From an uncultured Bacilli bacterium (GTDB taxonomy: Bacteria > Bacillota_I > Bacilli_A > RF39 > UBA660): 12,355 nucleotides of DNA. Positions within the stretch are counted from its first letter, which is position 1; each line of letters begins with the position of its first letter. The notes below the pieces were generated by a model that was given only the letters and a program-made list of their open reading frames with translations, was not told where the DNA came from and searched no databases. Of this stretch, positions 1 through 5,710 are shown one piece after another. Location: positions 1 through 12,355 of the forward strand of contig CAJUCD010000019.1 of the NCBI GenBank assembly GCA_910585045.1, in the 5' to 3' direction. Made by a program: the position numbers and the translations under genes.

Positions 1-24
1 AGGTTACAATCCTTAAATAATTAA
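1..24 (+). CDS. IS3-family transposase (orfB), C-terminal tail only
   Basis: The first eight codons in frame 1 read R-L-Q-S-L-N-N-stop. An 'RxQS/RLQS' tail ending shortly before the element's terminal repeat is typical of the integrase-core transposase (OrfB) of IS3-family, IS150-group elements in low-G+C Gram-positives. A matching terminal repeat starts right after the stop, which supports the call. The catalytic DDE region lies outside the window, so nothing can be said about activity. The identification rests on seven residues plus the adjoining repeat, with the two supporting each other. Confidence 0.7.
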   Translation, partial: RLQSLNN

Positions 25-51
25 ACTGTCCAACTTTTGGGGTTCAGTTCA
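1..51 (+). mobile_element. Right end of an IS3-family (IS150-like) insertion sequence, truncated by window edge
   Basis: The bases at about 26-51 resemble the inverted repeat of IS150-group elements: read on the minus strand they begin TGAACTGAACCCCAAAAG and continue GTTGGACAG. The terminal dinucleotide CA at 50-51 matches the TG...CA ends of the family. The transposase tail at 1-24 is oriented toward this end, as expected. The left end is outside the window, so the target duplication cannot be checked. The repeat can also fold on itself (AACTG near 24-28 with CAGTT at 45-49), followed by a T-rich stretch, so it might reduce read-through into the next gene. Confidence 0.72.
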
Positions 52-102
52 AAATATTTTTTTAAGAAAGTGTTTTTTTATTATTTAATTGGAGGTGAAA
101 AC

Positions 103-120
103 ATGAGAATAGAAAAATAA
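103..120 (+). CDS. Five-codon leader peptide (MRIEK) upstream of the ABC-F gene
   Basis: ATG AGA ATA GAA AAA TAA is preceded by a strong ribosome binding site, GGAGGTGA at 91-98, seven bases from the start. So strong a site on a five-codon ORF is hard to explain by chance. The stop lies 40 bases before the ABC-F start, and the first arm of a switchable hairpin begins four bases after it. Known antibiotic-inducible ABC-F and erm genes are often controlled by such short upstream ORFs through ribosome stalling. The peptide is not one I recognise. Translation and drug response are inferred. Confidence 0.65.
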   Translation: MRIEK

Positions 121-124
121 GTAC

Positions 125-160
125 GGCATAAACTTCAATTATGCCATATAGGAGGCATAA
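125..160 (+). promoter_or_regulatory. Three-segment switchable hairpin controlling the ABC-F ribosome binding site
   Basis: Three seven-base segments are seen: GGCATAA at 125-131, TTATGCC at 139-145 and GGCATAA at 154-160. The middle one is perfectly complementary to both outer ones, which are identical. Pairing 1:2 (loop of 7) leaves the AGGAGG at 150-155 and the start codon at 161 open. Pairing 2:3 (loop of 8) buries the last two bases of that site and the stretch up to the start codon. A ribosome at the leader stop would probably cover segment 1 and favour the closed form; a ribosome held at the first codons would leave 1:2 free and the gene open. The geometry is observed. The direction of control is inferred. 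Confidence 0.7.
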
Positions 161-1666
161 ATGTTAGAATTAAAAAATATAAGTATAAAAATTAAAGAAA
201 GATATTTAATTAAAAATTTAAATTTAACCATAAATAAAGGTGATAAACTAGCCATTATTGGCGAAGAAGGCAATGGAAAATCAACACTATTAAAAGCTAT
301 TTTAAATAAATGTGACTATGCAACAATAACTGGAAATATAAATTTCCATAATTATAAAATAGGTTATTTAGAACAATCAATAAATAATGAAGAGCTAAAT
401 AAGACAGTTTTTAATTACTTATTTTTAAATACTGAAGATTATTATAATAAAATAAATAATTTATATAAATATTTAGAAATATTAAAATTAAATGATCAGA
501 TACTAGAACAAATTTTATGCACTTTATCTGGTGGCGAAAAAATTAAAATTAATTTATTAAAAATTTTATTAGAAGAAAATGATATCTTATTTTTGGATGA
601 ACCTACTAATGATTTAGATATAAAAACTTTAGAATGGTTAGAAAATTTTCTTTTAAACTGTCATAAACCTATTATTTACATTTCTCATGATGAAACCTTA
701 TTAGCCAAAACAGCAAATATGATTTTACATCTTGAGCAAATAAAAAATAAGACTGATTGTCGACATACTATTTTAAAAACAGATTATGAATCATATATTA
801 CTGCAAGACTAAAAAAAATTGCCAAAGAAACTCAAGTTGCTAAATTTGAGAAAAGAGAACATAATAAAAAAGAATTAAAATTGCAACAAGTAATGAATAA
901 AGTAGCCCATGAACAAAGTACTATAAGTAGAAGTAATCCTCATGGTGCTAAAATGTTAAAGAAGAAGATGCATTCTTTAAAATCTCAAGAAAAGAAATTA
1001 GAACAAGATGTTTTAACAGAAATACCTGATGTAGAAGAAGGAATAAATTTTTTCTTTTCTCCTATTAACATTCCTAATAATAAAACTATTATAAATCTAA
1101 CTTTAAACGAGCTTATTGCAAAAAATAGAGTTTTAGCTAAAGATATTAATTTGGAAGTTGTAGGCAATGAACATATTTGTATTATTGGTGATAATGGTAT
1201 TGGGAAATCAACATTAATAAAAGAAATATACCACAAATTACAATTTAGAACAGACATTAAAGTAGGGTATATGCCCCAAAATTATAATGAAATTTTAAAA
1301 GAATACCCATTAGTTTTGGACTTTATTTCCCCAACCAAAAATAAAGAAGAAATAACAAGAGCGCGTACTATTTTAGGAAATATGAAATTAACTAATGAAG
1401 AGATGCTTAGTCCAATTAATAATTTAAGCAATGGTACTAAAGCCAAAATCTTTTTAGCTAAATTAGTCTTAGACCAAAATAATGTATTAATATTAGATGA
1501 GCCAACAAGAAATGTTAGTCCTTTATCTAACCATATCATAAGGCAAGCTTTAAAAGAATTTGCTGGCACAATTATAAGTGTTTCTCATGACCGCAAATAT
1601 ATTGAGGAAGTTATAGATACAATTTATTTATTATCATTGTCAGGTTTAAAAAAGATAAATAAGTGA
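161..1666 (+). CDS. ABC-F family ATPase (ribosome-associated; possible antibiotic resistance factor)
   Basis: This soluble protein of 501 residues has two ABC domains and no membrane segments, so it is an ABC-F translation factor and not a transporter. Domain 1 has Walker A GEEGNGKST (34-42), signature LSGGE (122-126), Walker B ending DEP (146-148) and switch His176. Domain 2 has Walker A GDNGIGKST (343-351), a variant signature LSNGT (422-426), DEPTRN (446-451) and His476. Between them is a charged, helical linker (about 210-285) including a PHGAKMLKKK stretch, the part that in ABC-F proteins reaches toward the P-site tRNA and drug-binding area. The start is fixed by AGGAGG at 150-155. The leader ORF and switchable hairpin upstream suggest drug-inducible expression, as for resistance-type ABC-F genes. 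It does not clearly match Lsa, Vga, Msr or OptrA, so no symbol is given. A housekeeping or stress translation factor is the main alternative. Confidence 0.88.
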   Translation: MLELKNISIKIKERYLIKNLNLTINKGDKLAIIGEEGNGKSTLLKAILNKCDYATITGNINFHNYKIGYLEQSINNEELNKTVFNYLFLNTEDYYNKINNLYKYLEILKLNDQILEQILCTLSGGEKIKINLLKILLEENDILFLDEPTNDLDIKTLEWLENFLLNCHKPIIYISHDETLLAKTANMILHLEQIKNKTDCRHTILKTDYESYITARLKKIAKETQVAKFEKREHNKKELKLQQVMNKVAHEQSTISRSNPHGAKMLKKKMHSLKSQEKKLEQDVLTEIPDVEEGINFFFSPINIPNNKTIINLTLNELIAKNRVLAKDINLEVVGNEHICIIGDNGIGKSTLIKEIYHKLQFRTDIKVGYMPQNYNEILKEYPLVLDFISPTKNKEEITRARTILGNMKLTNEEMLSPINNLSNGTKAKIFLAKLVLDQNNVLILDEPTRNVSPLSNHIIRQALKEFAGTIISVSHDRKYIEEVIDTIYLLSLSGLKKINK

Positions 1667-1716
1667 TTTATAGATGCACAAAAAAAGCATCCTTAATCTT
1701 ACTCTATCAAAAATTC

Positions 1717-1745
1717 TTGACAATTAAGAAAAAAAGTTATATAGT
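1717..1745 (+). promoter_or_regulatory. Sigma-A-type promoter of the sortase cassette
   Basis: A perfect -35 box TTGACA at 1717-1722 and a -10 box TATAGT at 1740-1745 are separated by 17 bases. Transcription would start near 1752, just before the AAGGAGG at 1755-1761. This gives a very short 5' leader. It is the best promoter match in the window and marks the start of a separate transcription unit. Confidence 0.8.
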
Positions 1746-1769
1746 ATCTACCCAAAGGAGGGATTTGCG

Positions 1770-2303
1770 ATGAAAAAAATGATACTAGTTATTATAACTT
1801 TTATAACATCACTAAGCTTTATGACTACAAGTAATGCTGAAGTTAATCAATATCTACTTGATTATGCAACAAAATCTCATAAAATATTAGGAGAGGATGT
1901 AACGCTTCCAAACAGTGAAATAGTAAAAGTTGAAAGATTTCTTTCACAAAATACCATAACTGATGATGAAGCATTAAATGTTATAAATAAATTAGAAGCT
2001 ATTAAAGAAATAATTAATAATGAGGGTATAAAAGACATAACTAAATTAAGTAAGTCAAAAAAGCAAGAAATAATGATTCTTGCTGAAGAAGCAGCTTCTA
2101 TAGTAGGAGCAACAATATCTTATGATAATACTGAAAAAGTTATAGCGATATACAAAGATGGTATAATGATTGAAAATGTATCTTTAAGCCCATATTTAAA
2201 ACAAACAGGTACTAGCAACAATGAAATAATTCTATATAGTTTAATGGCTGTATGTTTTATTGGAATATTAGGAACTTGTTTTAGAAAGAGCAGAAATGCT
2301 TAA
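1770..2303 (+). CDS. Small secreted surface protein with an LKQTG-type sorting signal
   Basis: The 177-residue protein has an N-terminal signal peptide (hydrophobic about 4-20, probable cleavage after SNA at 21-23). The extracellular region is mostly helical and charged, followed by a short segment near 114-136 that reads like beta strands. The C-terminus has the layout of a cell-wall sorting signal: LKQTG (143-147), a hydrophobic segment (about 153-170) and a basic tail RKSR. The motif carries Lys where canonical LPXTG has Pro. The next gene is a sortase that overlaps by 8 bases, so this is very probably its dedicated substrate. It resembles, from memory, the small 'processed surface protein' families that travel with class D sortases; that link is not proven. 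An AAGGAGG at 1755-1761 fixes the start. Biological role unknown. Confidence 0.72.
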   Translation: MKKMILVIITFITSLSFMTTSNAEVNQYLLDYATKSHKILGEDVTLPNSEIVKVERFLSQNTITDDEALNVINKLEAIKEIINNEGIKDITKLSKSKKQEIMILAEEAASIVGATISYDNTEKVIAIYKDGIMIENVSLSPYLKQTGTSNNEIILYSLMAVCFIGILGTCFRKSRNA

Positions 2304-2943
2304 TCATAAATCAACTAAAAGAATAAAGGCAACTATTGAATATATCTTAGTTGCCTTTATTTATACTGTTTTTTTTCTTGCAATAATTAATATCCTTTTT
2401 AAAAATGAAATTAATTCTATTATATCTACGATAAATTTAATTTCTATTAATAATAATTATAATAACAATGAACCAATAAAATTTAATTTAGAATCCAAAA
2501 ATCTTGAAACATATCCTAGTTACGGCACTCAATATGCTAACTTAAAAATTCCTACTTTAAATATTGATTTAAAAGTATTTTATGGTGATACTCTAGCAAT
2601 ATTAAAAGAGGGCATTGGTCACTCTAGCGGCAGCTATTTTCCTGGAGAAGGTGGCAGTATTCTATATATGGGACATAACACCAATAATATGTTAAAAGAT
2701 TTAAAAGAAATAACAAATGATACTGATATAATAATAGAAACTTCATATGGTATTTTTACTTACAAAGTATATGACACTAAAATTATTAATTATAAAGATT
2801 TAGATGAAGTTCCTATAAATCGTGATTCTGAAATATTAATGTTATATACATGTTATCAATCACTAACATTTGGACATACTCCAAAAAGATTTGTTACTTA
2901 TGCCAAATTAGAGCAAACTATAATAAAGGAAGATAACTTATGA
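2296..2943 (+). CDS. Class D-like sortase (cell-wall transpeptidase)
   Basis: This 215-residue membrane-anchored cysteine transpeptidase should cleave a sorting signal and join the protein to the wall precursor outside the cell. One N-terminal membrane segment (about 13-35) is followed by a linker and the sortase beta-barrel (about 78-206). The catalytic set is visible: His127 in GHNTN, Cys186 in LYTCY and Arg198 in PKRF. The layout TCY, then G, TPKRFV and A-L resembles class D enzymes, whose usual form is TCYPF...APxRFVV. Here the residues after TCY are QS rather than PF. The start overlaps the preceding surface-protein gene by 8 bases, and only a weak ribosome binding site is seen, so translation is probably coupled. 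Length is normal for the family. Class assignment is less sure than the sortase call. Confidence 0.9.
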   Translation: MLNHKSTKRIKATIEYILVAFIYTVFFLAIINILFKNEINSIISTINLISINNNYNNNEPIKFNLESKNLETYPSYGTQYANLKIPTLNIDLKVFYGDTLAILKEGIGHSSGSYFPGEGGSILYMGHNTNNMLKDLKEITNDTDIIIETSYGIFTYKVYDTKIINYKDLDEVPINRDSEILMLYTCYQSLTFGHTPKRFVTYAKLEQTIIKEDNL

Positions 2944-3752
2944 AAAAAACTATAATTACGCATTTTATTAATTTTACTTTATCTATAAGTATATTTCTTT
3001 TAATAGTATTAAGTATATTTTCAATAACCATATTTAACGAAAAATACCTATTAAATTATTTAACTAAAGAAAATTATTATGAAAAATCTTACCAAAGTAT
3101 AGTTGAACATTTTGAAAATAATTTAATTCAATCTGGAATAGAAGAAAACATTATTGAGAAAGTAATAAAAAAAGAATATGTAATAGAAGATATTAACTCT
3201 ATTATTGCTAACATATATACAAATAAGCAGATTTCTATAAATAGTATTAATATTCGTACTAATTTCAATAATACAATCACTGATATTTTAAAAGAGCATA
3301 ACCGTTATCCTAGCATAGAAGAACAAAATGATATAAAAGTTTTAGAAGATAAATTAGCAAATATTTATGAGAAAGAACTCTTATATTCACCAGATTTAAT
3401 AAATAAACTATATCAAAATATTAATATTTTAAAAAAATTAACTTATGTATTAATAATAATAATATCTTTAATTATAATCAATTTATTAGCTATAATTATA
3501 TATCATTTAAAAGATATAAAAAAGAATATAGGCATAGCATTATTATCATCAGGCTTAATTTTTACAGCTATAAAATATTATATTGGTGATACCTTTAAAT
3601 ATATTTTATTTATTAACAAAAACTTTTCTGAACTAGTTATTAACATTATAACTAATATTTTAAAATATGTTGGTATTATTGGTCTAATTTTAGGCTTGTT
3701 AGGTTTTATATTAATTATATTGTCCATTTTTAAAAAGAAGAATCAAAACTAA
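2940..3752 (+). CDS. Four-helix membrane protein of unknown function in sortase cassette
   Basis: I do not recognise a named family. The 270 residues show an N-terminal membrane segment (about 11-32), a hydrophilic and probably extracellular region (about 35-160) rich in Asn, Ile and Glu, and three further membrane segments (about 165-189, 196-216 and 243-265), ending in a basic tail. The first part of the outer region contains NYYEKSYQSI, which looks helical. The start codon overlaps the sortase stop as ATGA, with AAGGAAG at about 2926-2932 as ribosome binding site, so the gene is co-expressed with the sortase and its substrate. A role in presenting or regulating the anchored protein is a guess from context only. 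Confidence 0.7.
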   Translation: MKKTIITHFINFTLSISIFLLIVLSIFSITIFNEKYLLNYLTKENYYEKSYQSIVEHFENNLIQSGIEENIIEKVIKKEYVIEDINSIIANIYTNKQISINSINIRTNFNNTITDILKEHNRYPSIEEQNDIKVLEDKLANIYEKELLYSPDLINKLYQNINILKKLTYVLIIIISLIIINLLAIIIYHLKDIKKNIGIALLSSGLIFTAIKYYIGDTFKYILFINKNFSELVINIITNILKYVGIIGLILGLLGFILIILSIFKKKNQN

Positions 3753-3768
3753 AGATATCTTCTTTTTT
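3732..3768 (+). terminator. Intrinsic terminator ending the sortase cassette
   Basis: A perfect 10-base-pair stem pairs AAAAAGAAGA (3732-3741) with TCTTCTTTTT (3758-3767) around a 16-base loop; the descending arm merges into a run of six T (3763-3768). The left arm lies inside the last codons of the membrane-protein gene and the stop codon falls in the loop. The stem is AT-rich, so its efficiency is uncertain. Confidence 0.6.
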
Positions 3769-3805
3769 ATATTTAAAAACAAAACGATAAGAAAAAAGTA
3801 AAAAC

Positions 3806-3834
3806 TTGATTTTTTGCAAAACTTATGCTAAAAT
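3806..3834 (+). promoter_or_regulatory. Promoter of the phosphoglycosyl transferase gene
   Basis: A -35 box TTGATT (3806-3811) and a -10 box TAAAAT (3829-3834) are 17 bases apart. TGC directly before the -10 gives an extended -10 (TGN) element. Transcription would start near 3841, and an AGGGGG-containing ribosome binding site follows at about 3851-3856. It sits directly after the sortase-cassette terminator. Confidence 0.75.
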
Positions 3835-3864
3835 ATACCTCAATTTAAAAAGGGGGTTTTATTT

Positions 3865-4536
3865 ATGTTTGATGAAAGCATAAGTATAACAGCAAATACA
3901 AGTAAAATTAAAAGTAAAAGATATTTTTACTATGGTATTAAACGTCTTTTCGATATCATAGTATCTGGCCTTGCAATTCTTATATTATCACCAATGTTTT
4001 TATTAATAAGTATTTTAATAAAAATTGATTCTAAGGGTCCTGCAATATTAAAGCAAACTCGCATTGGTAAAAATGGTAAAGCTATTACCATTTACAAATT
4101 CCGTTCTATGATAGATCACGCTGAAGAAGTATTAGAAGAACTAATGCAAAATGATCCCGCAATATACGAAGAATATACTAATAACAAAAAACTAAAAAAT
4201 GACCCACGTGTAACAAGAGTAGGAAAATTAATTCGTAAAACTTCCATTGATGAATTGCCCCAACTTTTAAATATTTTTAATGGTGATATGACGTTTGTTG
4301 GACCAAGACCATATTTGCCACGAGAAAAGAATGATATGGGTGGATATTATAGCCATATAATAAAAATGACTCCAGGACTTACAGGCTTGTGGCAAGTAAA
4401 TGGTCGAAGTGACTGTGGTTTTAAAGATAGATTAAAATTTGATTGTAAATATTATCGTATTAGAAGTTTAAAGATTGATTTAAAAATAATGTTAAGAACT
4501 TTTAGTGTAGTATTATCAAAAAAGGGCGCCAAATAA
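3865..4536 (+). CDS. Polyprenyl-phosphate sugar-1-phosphate transferase (initiating phosphoglycosyl transferase)
   Basis: This 223-residue monotopic phosphoglycosyl transferase resembles ExoY, CpsE and the catalytic part of WbaP (bacterial sugar transferase family). It moves a sugar-1-phosphate from a nucleotide sugar to undecaprenyl phosphate on the inner membrane face, starting a repeat unit. Family landmarks in order are KRLFD (26-30), the hydrophobic re-entrant helix (about 31-53), GPAILKQTRIGKNG (58-71), YKFRSM (77-82), the catalytic Asp129-Glu130 in SIDELPQ, GPRP (146-149), PGLTGLWQV (170-178) and a C-terminal KKGAK. The N-terminal extra membrane domain of WbaP is absent, giving the short form. 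The sugar cannot be read from sequence. The gene has its own promoter and terminator, and begins the polysaccharide locus. Confidence 0.93.
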   Translation: MFDESISITANTSKIKSKRYFYYGIKRLFDIIVSGLAILILSPMFLLISILIKIDSKGPAILKQTRIGKNGKAITIYKFRSMIDHAEEVLEELMQNDPAIYEEYTNNKKLKNDPRVTRVGKLIRKTSIDELPQLLNIFNGDMTFVGPRPYLPREKNDMGGYYSHIIKMTPGLTGLWQVNGRSDCGFKDRLKFDCKYYRIRSLKIDLKIMLRTFSVVLSKKGAK

Positions 4537-4550
4537 TTAAGAAAACATCT

Positions 4551-4591
4551 AAAAGCTATATAACAAAATTTTCTTGATATATAGCTTTTTT
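4551..4591 (+). terminator. Intrinsic terminator after the phosphoglycosyl transferase gene
   Basis: A perfect 12-base-pair stem pairs AAAAGCTATATA (4551-4562) with TATATAGCTTTT (4578-4589) around a 15-base loop, ending in six T (4586-4591). It lies 14 bases after the stop codon. This separates the initiating transferase from the following glycosyltransferase run. Confidence 0.75.
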
Positions 4592-4615
4592 ATTAAAATT
4601 AGTTTAAAATATAAT
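4587..4615 (+). promoter_or_regulatory. Probable promoter of the glycosyltransferase operon
   Basis: A consensus -10 box TATAAT is present at 4610-4615. Seventeen bases upstream only a poor -35 match (TTTTTA, 4587-4592) is found, overlapping the T-run of the preceding terminator. A weak -35 suggests either an activator or modest basal expression. Some read-through from the upstream gene is also possible. Confidence 0.5.
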
Positions 4616-4653
4616 AGAATAAAAGGATAGACTAGAAAGTAGTTGATAAAAAT

Positions 4654-5709
4654 ATGAAACCTGTAATATCAATTATCATACCAATATTTAACTGTGATAA
4701 ATATCTTAATCGACTAATTAACTCCATTTTAAATCAATCATATCAAAATTATGAATTAATACTTTTAAATGATGGCTCTACTGATAATAGTGCTTCTATA
4801 TTAGAAAAATTTAAAGATAAAAGAATAAAGTTAATAAATAAAGAAAATACTGGCGTATCTGATACTAGAAACCAAGGATTGGCTTTAGCTACTGGTGAAT
4901 TAATATGCTTTTTAGATTCTGATGATTATATTAGCCCCAATTATTTAGAAACAATAATAGAGTATTTTACTAAAAATCCCGAAATAGAATTATTAAACTT
5001 TGCTTTTTATTCTGAAACTGAAAATTCTAAATTAAAAAGAATAAGTTTTGATAAAATATCCTTTAAAGAGAAGTATTACAAGAATAAAGCTGAACTAAAA
5101 AAGGATTTTATTGCCTTATGGGATAATACTATGCTATATAATATATGGAATAAAGTTTACTTAAAAAGAATTATTAATGAAAATAAAATAAAGTTTATAG
5201 GCCATAATTGGGGCGAGGATGTTTTATTCAATCAAACATATTTAAAATTCATTAATAATTTCTATAACTCTAACAAAGCGTTTTATCATTATATCCGTGA
5301 GCGAGAAGGGGCTTTAACAAAAAACTATAAAGAAAATTTATTTTCAATTAGAAAACAAGAATATTATGATTTTAATAATTATTTTAAAGAATTTTACGAC
5401 CTTAATAATACTGATTATCTTGAATTCTCTAGTAGGAGATTTATTGAAAGAATGTTAGGCTGTATTGAAAATATATATTGTATTAAAATGAGCTTTCATA
5501 AAAGATACAAAGAGATAGAAAGAATTATAAAAGACCCTCTTACCAGAGAAACATTAAAAAAAGTAAAACCTAAAAGTAAAAAAACTAAAATAGCTTTGAT
5601 ACCAATTAAAATAAAATCTACTTTAATTACCATGTTTATGGGGAAAACATTTCATTATATTAAAATAAAGCATCCAAGTATTTTTAATAGTTTAAAAAAT
5701 AGGAGGTAA
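4654..5709 (+). CDS. Family 2 glycosyltransferase (GT-A fold)
   Basis: This 351-residue cytoplasmic enzyme should add a sugar to the lipid-linked repeat unit. The N-terminal GT2 domain (about 4-110) starts with SIIIPIFN, has the nucleotide-binding Asp40 in NDGSTD, GVSDTRNQGL (67-76) and the metal-binding DSDD (88-91). The likely catalytic base pair is Glu188-Asp189 in WGED. The remaining 150 residues are basic and give no clue to donor or acceptor. Only a poor ribosome binding site lies before the ATG, despite it being the first gene after the promoter; the GT2 core begins four residues in, so the start is still credible. The last codons and stop carry the AGGAGG for the next gene. Confidence 0.88.
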   Translation: MKPVISIIIPIFNCDKYLNRLINSILNQSYQNYELILLNDGSTDNSASILEKFKDKRIKLINKENTGVSDTRNQGLALATGELICFLDSDDYISPNYLETIIEYFTKNPEIELLNFAFYSETENSKLKRISFDKISFKEKYYKNKAELKKDFIALWDNTMLYNIWNKVYLKRIINENKIKFIGHNWGEDVLFNQTYLKFINNFYNSNKAFYHYIREREGALTKNYKENLFSIRKQEYYDFNNYFKEFYDLNNTDYLEFSSRRFIERMLGCIENIYCIKMSFHKRYKEIERIIKDPLTRETLKKVKPKSKKTKIALIPIKIKSTLITMFMGKTFHYIKIKHPSIFNSLKNRR

Positions 5710-5710
5710 T

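Noticed and set aside
25..63. IS end hairpin plus T-run as a terminator of the upstream transposase
   Set aside because: The AACTG/CAGTT stem is imperfect and coincides with the IS terminal repeat, which explains the sequence better; listed only as a possible side effect.
985..1569. Two open frames on the minus strand (985-1257 and 1282-1569)
   Set aside because: They lie wholly inside the ABC-F gene, which has clear conserved motifs on the plus strand; the minus-strand products show no recognisable family and no ribosome binding context.
1673..1691. GATGC...GCATC hairpin after the ABC-F gene as a terminator
   Set aside because: The stem is only five pairs and is not followed by a T-run on the plus strand (next bases CTTAATC), so I could not support it as an intrinsic terminator.
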